From a bacterium (GTDB lineage Bacteria; Planctomycetota; J058; JAJDCP01), in the NCBI GenBank assembly GCA_030428695.1, contig JAUIEM010000033.1, positions 1-38,088 on the forward strand: a DNA stretch of 38,088 nucleotides, written 5' to 3'. This document shows, piece by piece, positions 23,610 through 32,317 of this stretch (the stretch's first letter is position 1; every line of letters starts with the position of its first letter). The notes under the pieces were generated by a model. That model saw nothing but the letters and a program-made list of their open reading frames with translations. It was not told the DNA's origin and did no database searches. Position numbers and translations under genes: made by a program.

Positions 23610-24845
23610 ATGGGGAGTGCGTCCGGGAAGAGTGGCTACCGGAGGGCCACCACCGACCAGATCTTCATGGGCTTCGGGCAGGAGCCCGATCCCTGCTACG
23701 CCGAGATGTGGCGCACCGAAGCGAAGGTCGACGGCGAGGTCGACGGCGACGGCACCCGTCCGCTGCCTTCGATGCGCGCCCTCGACGCCGCCCGCAGCGA
23801 CTTCTCGCTGGTGATCGTGCGCGGCGACCGCCTCGGCATGCGCACGCCGATCCCGATGAGCGGCCTGGTGATCGGCCGCTCGCCGGCCTGCGACGTCGTG
23901 GTCGGCAACGCGGGTGACGGCACCAGCCGCAAGCACGCACGCCTGCTGCCCACCTCCGACGGGCTGACCGTGCGCGACCTCGGCAGCACCAACGGGTTGC
24001 TGGTCAACCGCCGCCGCTGCACCGCGAGCAACCTGCGGATCGGAGACCTGCTGCAGATCGGGCTGACCGTGTTCCAGGTCGCCGACCCGGTGGTCGAGCG
24101 CAGCCACACGATGGTCGGCTTCGATCAGCTGGCCGACGAGAGCACCGGCGACCTGAGCTGGGGTCGGCTCGACGGCGAGCTGGCCCGCAAGCTGTGCGAC
24201 AACCAGAGCGCGATCCTGTGCTGCGTCGCGCTCCTGACCATCGACTACTACAACGCCTTCGCCTACACCGCCGGCCCGGCGGCGGCGCGCGAGCTGAGCG
24301 CGCGGGTGGCGCGGCTGATCGCGGGCAACCTGCGCTCCGGGGACTTTTCCTGTCAGCTCGGCCCCGACCGCTTCTTCGCCGTGTTGCTCGACGCCGACAT
24401 CGAGCGGGCGCGCGACGTCGTCGAGGAGATCCGCCGCGCGGTCAGCGACGTGCGCTTCACCCACGACGGCGAGGAGCGTCGCCACGGCCTGAGCATCGTG
24501 TTCGCGGAGGCCGAGGTCGCCGACCTCGACCTCGACGCGCGGGTGGTGATCGACAACCTGCAGCGGGTCGTGCCGATGGTCCTCTTCCGGGGTGGGAACC
24601 AGGTCTTCCAGACCGACCTCGACGCGCCGCACGAGGCGGCGGGTGCCCCGTTCCTGCCGAGCCAGGACGAGCCCTCCCCGGGCGACAGCGCCCTCGATCG
24701 GCTGCTCAAGGCGAGCGCCCAGAGCCGGTCGCTGTTCGCGAACACCGCTGAGGATGACCTCGAGCTCCCGACCGAGCCGTTCGACATGCTCGCGGACGCG
24801 CCGGACAGCGGCACCTCCCTCGACAATCCGCTCGAGCTGTTGTGA
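23610..24845 (+). CDS. FHA domain fused to degenerate GGDEF domain
   Basis: 411 residues. Residues about 66-155 are a canonical FHA domain (GRSPACDV, SRKHA, GSTNG) able to bind phosphothreonine. Residues about 195-340 follow the GGDEF fold (LLTIDYYNAF, then CQLGPDRFFAVLL), but the signature GGDEF has become GPDRF, so no diguanylate cyclase activity is expected. The remaining C-terminus is acidic and disordered, with repeated short acidic stretches (EDDLELPTEPFD). The ATG at 23610 follows GGAGC. It is divergent from a Ser/Thr kinase, so a kinase to FHA-adaptor relay is a natural reading. Confidence 0.88.
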   Translation: MGSASGKSGYRRATTDQIFMGFGQEPDPCYAEMWRTEAKVDGEVDGDGTRPLPSMRALDAARSDFSLVIVRGDRLGMRTPIPMSGLVIGRSPACDVVVGNAGDGTSRKHARLLPTSDGLTVRDLGSTNGLLVNRRRCTASNLRIGDLLQIGLTVFQVADPVVERSHTMVGFDQLADESTGDLSWGRLDGELARKLCDNQSAILCCVALLTIDYYNAFAYTAGPAAARELSARVARLIAGNLRSGDFSCQLGPDRFFAVLLDADIERARDVVEEIRRAVSDVRFTHDGEERRHGLSIVFAEAEVADLDLDARVVIDNLQRVVPMVLFRGGNQVFQTDLDAPHEAAGAPFLPSQDEPSPGDSALDRLLKASAQSRSLFANTAEDDLELPTEPFDMLADAPDSGTSLDNPLELL

Positions 24846-25072
24846 GCCCGGTTGAACCTCCGGGGTGTCTGCCGCGGACGCGGATGCCTGTGAACCCGTC
24901 TGCTTCACCGGGATTCCTGCTGCGGACCCGGATGCCGCAGATCTCGGGCACTTCGAGCCTTCTGCGCTGCTCACCTGGGAGGCTACACGGGCTCCGCTGC
25001 TCAAAGACTCGAAGCGCCCGATCTCGAGCGGCCTCCGGGCCCTCGCGACGGAATCCCGGCGGATCGACCGGG
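24846..25072 (+). other. gap with an imperfect direct repeat
   Basis: Two similar segments (GTCTGCCGCGGACGCGGATG and its variant CCTGCTGCGGACCCGGATG) lie about 50 bp apart near 24868 and 24917. No gene, terminator or clear promoter is visible. Confidence 0.5.
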
Positions 25073-26263
25073 GTGTGGACGATGTTGCTGTGCGCGGCGG
25101 TCGTGATGGGCTGCCGCGCCCCGCTCTCCGACGGCGCGCTGCAGCGCCGCTACCTGCGCCAGCCGCTGCGGATCACCCAGTCGCGCTTCGCCTGGGGCGA
25201 CGACCCCGCCGAGATCGACGTCGCGGCGCTCCGGGCGACCTACAGCCCGGGCGGGCGCGGGGCGCGTGTCAGCGTGCGCTGTCCTCCCGACCGGGTCGGG
25301 CAGGCGCAGGCCCTGACGGCTGCCCTCGACGCGTCGGTCCAGGCGGTCGAGCGCGAGCTCGGCCTGCGGCTCGCGTTCCACCTGCGCTTCTGGTTGCTGC
25401 CACGCGAGGACCTCGGCGGAGGGCTGTTCCACTCCCCCGGCTTCGCCGACACCCTCGAGGCGCCCCTGCCGACACGCCAGGGGCCGGAGGCCGACGTGGC
25501 GTCGGTTGTCAGCGATGCGGCCGACATGATCTACGTCGCGGTCCACGAGCTCGTCGAGGGCCATCTCGTCCTGCCGCAGCACCCGCCGACGGCGCTGCCC
25601 GACGTGCGGATCGGGGGACGGCCGGTCGAGGCCCGCACGCGCTGGTTCCGGGACGGCCTGGCGAACTACGCCGGGGCTTTCGCCCTGCGGGAGCTCGCTG
25701 CCCTCGGGTCCTCCGCCCGGGGACCGTCCTTGACCGCGTTGCCGCACCCTCAGCCCTTGCGCCACCTCGAAGCGCGGGGGGGCGAGCTGCTCGGCTGGTC
25801 GCAGCTCGAGGAGGCGCCCGCGGCGACCGAGCTCTACGCGGCGGCGCTCGGCCTGCTGCTGGTCGTCGAGCGGCGCGCGCCGGGAACGCTGCGCCAGGTG
25901 CTCGCGGCGCTCCCGGGGGTCGCGCTGCCGAACGGGGAGGCGCTGCGCGCGCTCTTCCGGGCGCTCGGGGTCGACCTCGCCGAGCTGATCGCCGGGTTCC
26001 GACGACCCGAAGCGGGGCTGGAGGTTGCCCATGACTCCGCGCGGCGCGTCCTGGTCGTGACGGCCGTCCGGCCGGGGACGCCCGCGGCCACCGCCGGGCT
26101 TGCGGTCGGCGACGAGCTGCTGCGCGCCGGCGGCGCGCCCCTGCGCTTCGCCGTCGATCTCGAGCTCGCCCTGCTCGACGGCGAGGTCGAGCTGACGGTG
26201 CAGCGGGCGGGGGCTGAGCTCGCCCTGCGCCTCGCGCCGGGGCCGCTGTCCGTGCCGCAGTAG
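25073..26263 (+). CDS. PDZ-containing lipoprotein with degenerate MA-clan peptidase domain
   Basis: About 396 residues from the GTG at 25073; an ATG at 25082 is equally possible. The start is short and hydrophobic (MLLCAAVVMGC), with a usable lipobox. The middle part resembles peptidases of the MA clan, but the zinc motif reads HELVEGH instead of HExxH and the downstream Glu motif reads RDGLAN, where relatives have EGLA, so it is probably not an active peptidase. Residues about 310-396 look like a PDZ domain (GTPAATAGLAVGDELLRAGG). It is 227 bp after the FHA-GGDEF gene; that gap holds two imperfect repeats and no clear promoter. Confidence 0.75.
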   Translation: MWTMLLCAAVVMGCRAPLSDGALQRRYLRQPLRITQSRFAWGDDPAEIDVAALRATYSPGGRGARVSVRCPPDRVGQAQALTAALDASVQAVERELGLRLAFHLRFWLLPREDLGGGLFHSPGFADTLEAPLPTRQGPEADVASVVSDAADMIYVAVHELVEGHLVLPQHPPTALPDVRIGGRPVEARTRWFRDGLANYAGAFALRELAALGSSARGPSLTALPHPQPLRHLEARGGELLGWSQLEEAPAATELYAAALGLLLVVERRAPGTLRQVLAALPGVALPNGEALRALFRALGVDLAELIAGFRRPEAGLEVAHDSARRVLVVTAVRPGTPAATAGLAVGDELLRAGGAPLRFAVDLELALLDGEVELTVQRAGAELALRLAPGPLSVPQ

Positions 26264-26313
26264 CGGCCGCGGCGGGCGCGCGCGAGCAATTTCCGGGCCC
26301 GGGGGGATTCGGT

Positions 26314-26342
26314 TTGACTTGCACCCGGGCAGGTTCTACAGT
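26314..26342 (+). promoter_or_regulatory. tRNA operon promoter
   Basis: TTGACT (26314-26319) and TACAGT (26337-26342) are separated by 17 bp, ending 9 bp before the first base of tRNA-Cys. This is the expected layout for a strong stable-RNA promoter. Confidence 0.8.
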
Positions 26343-26351
26343 GGGGCCCGC

Positions 26352-26424
26352 GGCGCCGTGGCCAAGTGGCTAAGGCAACGGATTGCAAATCCGTCATTCC
26401 CCGGTTCGAATCCGGGCGGCGCCT
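26352..26424 (+). tRNA. tRNA-Cys (GCA)
   Basis: A 7-bp acceptor stem (GGCGCCG with CGGCGCC), an anticodon loop ATTGCAAAT with anticodon GCA, a T-arm CCCGG-TTCGAAT-CCGGG and discriminator T. The 3' CCA is not encoded. Confidence 0.95.
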
Positions 26425-26454
26425 TGAGCTGTCGCAGCGATACCAGGGCGGCAG

Positions 26455-26538
26455 GGGCGAGTGGTGGAATTGGTAGACACAGGGGACTTAAAATCCCCTG
26501 GCCGGAAGGCCGTATGGGTTCGAGTCCCATCTCGCCTA
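26455..26538 (+). tRNA. tRNA-Leu (TAA)
   Basis: An acceptor stem GGGCGAG with CTCGCCT (G-U at the first pair, as in other tRNA-Leu), anticodon stem GGGGA/TCCCC around loop CTTAAAA (anticodon TAA), a long variable arm (GGCCGGAAGGCC) and a T-arm ATGGG-TTCGAGT-CCCAT. It is class II, with no encoded CCA, and lies 30 bp after tRNA-Cys in the same transcript. Confidence 0.95.
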
Positions 26539-26635
26539 ACGGTTCTCCACCGACCACTGGTGGGCTCCGGGCCGACCCGAGTGTTCTCGTCCTTCCCCCC
26601 TTCGCGCCCGCGGCGGCCTTGGACGAGGCGAGGCG

Positions 26636-26664
26636 TTGACTTCCGTGCGCCGTTGGCGTACAAC
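26636..26664 (+). promoter_or_regulatory. promoter of the coiled-coil/actin-like operon
   Basis: TTGACT (26636-26641) and TACAAC (26659-26664), with 17 bp spacing, lie about 80 bp before the ATG at 26745. The -35 is identical to that of the tRNA promoter upstream, so the pair appears strongly expressed and independent of the tRNA transcript. Confidence 0.75.
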
Positions 26665-26744
26665 GATGTGACGCGGTACGGCCCACGTGCAGCCACAGAG
26701 GCTGCGCTCGCGCCCTCCCTCACGGCTTGAGGCTCTGACACGAC

Positions 26745-28070
26745 ATGGCGGGTGACGGGCTCTTTGACGTCAAGAAAGTCATCGAGAAATCGACCTCCAA
26801 AGTCAGCCTTCGGGAGCTCGAAAAACGGGGCTTCCGCAAGGTAAAGGTCCTCAAATCCAACGACATCAACAAGCTGATCCGGCAGGCGGTCGAAACCGTC
26901 CTCGCGACACGCGACAAGCTCTCCGAGGCCGAGAAAGAGACCTACATCAAGAAGTCCCGCGAGGAATTCGACCGGATGATGAAGCAGAACAAGCGTCAGC
27001 TTGAGCTGCAGAGTCAGTACGAACAGAAATTCAACGAGTTCGAGCAGAACCTCGCGGACAAGGAGCGCATCCACCGCGAGGTCAGCCAGCGCTACGAGAA
27101 GCGCATCGAAGAGCTGGTCGAACGTCTGCACAAGAAGAGCCAGGACCAGGTCGACCAGATCGAGCTCGAGGCCCTGCGCCGGCAGGTCAAAGAGCACTCC
27201 GACACCGGCGGCCGGGTCGACAAGCTGCGCACCCAGCTCGAAGAGAGCCGCGAGCGCATGCTCGCGATCGACCGCGAGAAGCGCGAGGTCGAGCACGAGC
27301 TCAGCGCGGCGAAGAACTACGTCTCGAGCCTGCAGGACAAAGTCGCCAACGCGCAGGACAACGCCTCGAGCAAGATCGACGAGCTGATGGAGTCCTCGCA
27401 GAAGCTGCGCGAGCAGGTGCTCAGCCTCGAGAGCGAGAAGCGCGTGCTCAGCAAGGTCGAGATCCCGCGCCTCGAAGACCGCATCGAAGAGCTGATGACA
27501 TCGCAGCGCACGCTGCGCGAGCAGAAGCGCGAGCTGCAGACCCGGCTCGACGAGCTGACCGCCAAGCTGCGCGCGATCGGCGACGCGAACCCCAACGAGC
27601 TCAAGCAGGAGCTCGCCAAGGCCCAGGCGCGCATCGAGTCGCTGCAGGAGCAGGTCAGCAAGGCCCCCTCCGCCGACACCCCCGAGCTGCGCACGATGAT
27701 GCGCGAGCTCGCGGCCCTGCGAGCCAAGGAAGAGCGCACCGACGCGCGCTTCGAAGAGCTCTTCACGCGGCTCTCCTCGGAGATCAGCAAGGCCCCGGCG
27801 GCGGCCCCCTCCGGCGACATCCACACGGCGATCCAGGCGATGTCGGACAAGATCACGAAGACCCTGCAGTCGCGCATGGTCGACGATTCGGGCAACGTCT
27901 TCGACGCCGAGCGCATGGCCGAGGTCTCCCTCGCGGCGCTCTTCGACGGCGAAGAAAAGGGCGTCTCCGAGACGAACATCAAGGACCTGAAGGTCAACAC
28001 CAGAAAGGCCGCGGGCGTCAAGGGTACGCTCGCGCGGCTCCGCAACTTGCGCAAGGGAGATAGTTCATGA
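26745..28070 (+). CDS. long coiled-coil protein coupled to an actin-like ATPase
   Basis: 441 residues. An N-terminal head of about 55 residues (VSLRELEKRGFRKVKVLKSNDINKL, in two parts) is basic and looks conserved. Residues about 58-340 are almost continuous heptad-rich coiled coil full of Glu, Lys, Arg and Leu. A linker rich in Ala/Pro follows, then a C-terminal domain of about 90 residues (IHTAIQAMSDKITKTLQSRM) ending in a basic patch (GTLARLRNLRKG). No transmembrane segment. The stop overlaps the ATG of the actin-like gene (ATGA), so the two are made together. It is probably a filament-organising or adaptor partner. I recognise no named family. Base composition is a little less GC-rich at its start than in neighbouring genes. 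Confidence 0.9.
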   Translation: MAGDGLFDVKKVIEKSTSKVSLRELEKRGFRKVKVLKSNDINKLIRQAVETVLATRDKLSEAEKETYIKKSREEFDRMMKQNKRQLELQSQYEQKFNEFEQNLADKERIHREVSQRYEKRIEELVERLHKKSQDQVDQIELEALRRQVKEHSDTGGRVDKLRTQLEESRERMLAIDREKREVEHELSAAKNYVSSLQDKVANAQDNASSKIDELMESSQKLREQVLSLESEKRVLSKVEIPRLEDRIEELMTSQRTLREQKRELQTRLDELTAKLRAIGDANPNELKQELAKAQARIESLQEQVSKAPSADTPELRTMMRELAALRAKEERTDARFEELFTRLSSEISKAPAAAPSGDIHTAIQAMSDKITKTLQSRMVDDSGNVFDAERMAEVSLAALFDGEEKGVSETNIKDLKVNTRKAAGVKGTLARLRNLRKGDSS

Positions 28071-29122
28071 CCGAGAAGAGGGCCGATATCACGATCCAGC
28101 CGCAGGGCAGCCGTCCCGCCTTCCGCCAGGCGGAGCTCGAACTGGGCAAGGGCCTGGACGTCGGAACCGCCAATCTGGTCAGCGCGGTCCAGGACAAAGA
28201 AGGCAACCTGACGATCAAGAGTCAGCGCAACGCCTTCATCGACATCGAGCAGGACGACTTCACGCGCAACATGCTGACCAAGCTCGGCGTCCAGTACGTC
28301 GTCCTCAACGGTCGCATGGTCGTGATCGGCGACCCCGCCTTCGAGCTCGCGAACATCTTCAACCGCGAGACCCGCCGCCCGATGAAGGACGGCATGATCT
28401 CGCCGAAGGAAGTCGACGCCCTCGGGATCGAGAAGCTGCTGATCGAGAAGCTGCTCGGGCCGCCCCAGGTCGCCGGTGAGCTGTGCTACTTCTCGGTGCC
28501 GGCCAACCCGATCGACTTCGACATGAACGTGATCTACCACAAGGGCGTGTTCGAGGGCCTGCTCAGCAAGCTCGGCTACACCGCCAAGAGCCTCGAGGAA
28601 GGTTTCGCGATCGTGCTCGCCGAGCTCGCCGACGAGGACTTCTCCGGCATCGGCATCTCCTGCGGCGGCGGTATGCACAACGTCTGCGTCGCCTACAAGG
28701 CCGTCAAGGCCCTGACCTTCTCGACCAGCCGCGGCGGCGACTGGGTCGACCGCAACGTCGCCAACGCGCTCGGCATCAAGGCGAGCAAGGCGACCGCGAT
28801 CAAGGAGAAGGGCGTCGACCTGCGCAGCACGAAGGGGCGCGAGGAGAAGGCGGTCGAGATCTACTACCGCGAGCTGATCAAGTACACCCTGATCAACATC
28901 AAGAAGCGCTTCGAGTCCTCCGACCACATGCCGAGCTTCCCCGAGCCGGTCGAGATCGTCTTCGCCGGTGGAACCTCGATGATCGGCGGCTTCGAAGAGG
29001 TCGTGCGCGACGAGCTGCGCAAGATCCAGTTCCCGATCGACATCAAGAACGTGCGGCGCGCCGAAGACCCGCTGATGAGCGTCGCCAAGGGCTGCCTGGT
29101 CGCGGCGATGTCCGACCTGTAG
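28067..29122 (+). CDS. actin-like ATPase (MreB/FtsA/ParM superfamily), divergent
   Basis: 351 residues of the actin/Hsp70 ATPase fold. The phosphate-1 loop is GLDVGTANLVSA (Asp31), as in MreB. Phosphate-2 is GIGISCGGGMHNV near residue 195, where the usual acidic residue of D-x-G-G-G is Ser198. The adenosine loop is VFAGGTSMIGGFEEVV (Gly301-302). RGGDWVDRNVA matches the GGxxxT/N segment that follows phosphate-2 in FtsA/PilM relatives. A polar N-terminal extension of about 28 residues precedes the fold. It is coupled by ATGA to the coiled-coil gene and followed by a terminator, so the pair is a closed unit. It is not recognisable as MreB, FtsA, ParM, MamK or PilM proper; a cytoskeletal or positioning role is inferred. 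Confidence 0.9.
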   Translation: MTEKRADITIQPQGSRPAFRQAELELGKGLDVGTANLVSAVQDKEGNLTIKSQRNAFIDIEQDDFTRNMLTKLGVQYVVLNGRMVVIGDPAFELANIFNRETRRPMKDGMISPKEVDALGIEKLLIEKLLGPPQVAGELCYFSVPANPIDFDMNVIYHKGVFEGLLSKLGYTAKSLEEGFAIVLAELADEDFSGIGISCGGGMHNVCVAYKAVKALTFSTSRGGDWVDRNVANALGIKASKATAIKEKGVDLRSTKGREEKAVEIYYRELIKYTLINIKKRFESSDHMPSFPEPVEIVFAGGTSMIGGFEEVVRDELRKIQFPIDIKNVRRAEDPLMSVAKGCLVAAMSDL

Positions 29123-29145
29123 GTCCTGTTCCTTTGAGCGTCGAG

Positions 29146-29172
29146 CAGCGGGGGGATGCCCCCCGCTGTTTG
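29146..29172 (+). terminator. terminator of the coiled-coil/actin-like operon
   Basis: A perfect 10-bp stem (CAGCGGGGGG, 29146-29155; CCCCCCGCTG, 29159-29168) with a 3-nt loop, followed by TTTGCG, 24 bp after the stop codon. Confidence 0.75.
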
Positions 29173-29464
29173 CGTTGGGGGGACGGGGCACACCTGCAGC
29201 CACGCTCGGAGGCGCGAGGGGGCTGCTCGAACGCCAGGACGGGGGCGACTCCACCGGGACTCCCGACGGGGCAGCACCACCCGAGGACGCAACCCGGTCA
29301 CGGTCACGCACCGACGGTCCACGGACCACGTCCACGGTCTTCTTTCGACGCGTTCTCGGGCAGGCGAGCCTCTGAAGCCCGGCACTCTGGAGCGGGTTCT
29401 CGAGTTGCTCCCCGACCCCGACCCGATCGTCGTTGACGGCACCCCCTTTCCCGGAGCCGAGACT
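29173..29464 (+). other. intergenic stretch with a palindrome, no gene seen
   Basis: The stretch between the terminator and the peptidase start holds the inverted repeat GGTCC-AC-GGACC at 29316-29327, followed by related half-sites (CGTCCACGGTC). Frames are open by GC bias only. No clear promoter could be read. Confidence 0.5.
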
Positions 29465-30268
29465 TTGCTGATCCTCCTGCTGACGACCATCATCGCGACC
29501 CCCCCGGACGCCGCCCGCACCGAGCAGGTCCGCGCTATGGTGGTCGAGGCCCGCGACGACCTCGAGCAGCGCTTCGGGCTGACCCTGGACGAGCCGGAGA
29601 TCGTCCTCGCCGGCACCCGCGAGGTGTACGACGAGCGGGTCAAGGCGCTGAGCGGGCGCTTCCCCCTGAGCTGGTCGCGGGCGGTCGCCTTCCCCACCCA
29701 GGGGCGCATCGTCGTCGCCTGCGACGCCGCGTCCCTCGCGATGGGCCGGCCGCTGCGCGAGGTGCTGGTCCACGAGCTGTGCCATCTCGCCCTGGCGCCC
29801 TACGCGATCCCCCTCTGGTTCGACGAGGGCCTGTGCGAGCTCGCCGCGGGACGGGTCGCCGGGCCGGAGGAGCAGACCGCGCTCGCCCGCGCGGCCGAGC
29901 GCGACCTCCTGAACAGCTGGCAGGGCCTGTCCGACCGCTTCCCCAGCCACGCCGACATGGCTACCCTGGCCTACGCGCAGGCCTTCGACTTCGTGCGCTA
30001 CCTCGACGGGCACGGCGAGGGCGTGCGGGGGATCCTGACCCGGCTCTGGACGGGGATGCCCTTCGAGCGAGCGGTGGCGGAGGCCTGCGGCAGCGAGCTG
30101 ATCGACCTGCAGGAGGCCTGGAAGGTCGAACGGGCCGGCGGCTACTCCTTCCTCTTCGACCTGGCCCAGCAGCTCGGCTTCTGGGGCCTGCTCGGGCTGT
30201 TCGTCATCGTCGTCTGGGGGGTGGAGATGTGGCGGCGGAAGAAGAAGCGCGAGCTGTTGCCGGACTGA
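29465..30268 (+). CDS. membrane-anchored MA-clan metallopeptidase
   Basis: 267 residues from a TTG start at 29465, preceded by GGAG at 8 bp. This start is chosen because it begins directly with the signal sequence (LLILLLTTIIATPPDA); the frame is open further upstream but without signal-like content. The zinc site is HELCHLA, followed about 20 residues later by WFDEGLCE, which supplies the third ligand, as in MA-like peptidases. A C-terminal transmembrane helix (LLGLFVIVVWGVEMW) and a basic tail (RRKKKRE) anchor it with the catalytic part outside the cytoplasm. It is an intact counterpart of the degenerate protein at 25073. The gene ends just before the promoter of the carboxylase operon. Confidence 0.85.
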   Translation: MLILLLTTIIATPPDAARTEQVRAMVVEARDDLEQRFGLTLDEPEIVLAGTREVYDERVKALSGRFPLSWSRAVAFPTQGRIVVACDAASLAMGRPLREVLVHELCHLALAPYAIPLWFDEGLCELAAGRVAGPEEQTALARAAERDLLNSWQGLSDRFPSHADMATLAYAQAFDFVRYLDGHGEGVRGILTRLWTGMPFERAVAEACGSELIDLQEAWKVERAGGYSFLFDLAQQLGFWGLLGLFVIVVWGVEMWRRKKKRELLPD

Positions 30269-30284
30269 GCCCGTCTGAACGGGC
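30269..30284 (+). terminator. small hairpin after the peptidase gene
   Basis: GCCCGT-CTGA-ACGGGC directly follows the stop codon and directly precedes the -35 hexamer of the next promoter. The stem is only 6 bp with no T-run, so it is a weak or attenuating terminator at best. Confidence 0.35.
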
Positions 30285-30285
30285 G

Positions 30286-30313
30286 TTGACACTCCGGCCC
30301 CGCTCCTTATGAT
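30286..30313 (+). promoter_or_regulatory. near-consensus promoter of the propionate/carboxylase operon
   Basis: A perfect TTGACA (30286-30291) and TATGAT (30308-30313), 16 bp apart. The ATG at 30309 sits inside the -10 hexamer, so transcription starts after it and the first gene must use a later start codon. Confidence 0.8.
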
Positions 30314-30341
30314 CCACGCACTCGAACGAGCGAGGGAAGAG

Positions 30342-30748
30342 GTGGCCCGCGACCTGTCCACACCGATCCGCGTCCTGATCGGCAAGCCCGGCCTCGACGG
30401 CCACAACCGCGGCGTGCGGGTGATCGTCAAGGCGCTGCGCGATGCCGGCATGGAGGTGATCTACACCGGGATCCGCCAGTCCCCCGAGCAGATCGCGCGC
30501 GCCGCCCGCGACGAGGACGTCGAGGCGGTCGGCCTGTCGAGCCTGTCCGGGGCACACCAGACCCTGTTCCCCGAGGTCGCGGCGGCCGTGCGCGGCGCCG
30601 GCCTCGACGACGTGCTCCTGTTCTGCGGGGGCGTGATCCCCGCCGAGGATGTGCCGGCCCTGCAGGCTGCGGGCTTCGCTGGCGTCTTCACCCCGGGCAC
30701 CGAGCTCGCGAGCATCGTCGACTTCCTCCGCAGCCAGCTGAGGGCATC

Positions 30749-30752
<4 letters not shown>
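30342..30752 (+). CDS. cobalamin-binding subunit of methylmalonyl-CoA mutase type
   Basis: 136 residues in the form of a free-standing B12-binding domain. The DxHxxG motif is GLDGHNRG (Asp19, His21, Gly24), followed by SSLSGAH and GGVIPAEDV, which complete the cobalamin-binding Rossmann fold, and [13 protein letters not shown] at the end. It isomerises methylmalonyl-CoA to succinyl-CoA together with a large subunit that is not in this window. An ATG exists at 30309 but lies inside the -10 element, so the GTG at 30342, with GAGGGA upstream, is preferred; it also gives the usual family length. Its stop overlaps the TTG start of the next gene. Confidence 0.88.
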
Positions 30753-32302
<1,550 letters not shown>

Positions 32303-32317
32303 GCCAGGAGCACGCCT

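Noticed and set aside
26352..26744. The tRNA pair as an integration site of a mobile element.
   Set aside because: No integrase, no repeat of the tRNA 3' end downstream and no composition break except a slightly lower GC in the coiled-coil gene.
29156..29464. An upstream extension of the MA-clan peptidase frame.
   Set aside because: It begins inside the terminator of the preceding operon and would bury the signal peptide.
30309..30341. The ATG at 30309 as the start of the B12-binding gene.
   Set aside because: It lies inside the TATGAT -10 hexamer and has no ribosome-binding site. The GTG at 30342 agrees with the promoter and with family length.
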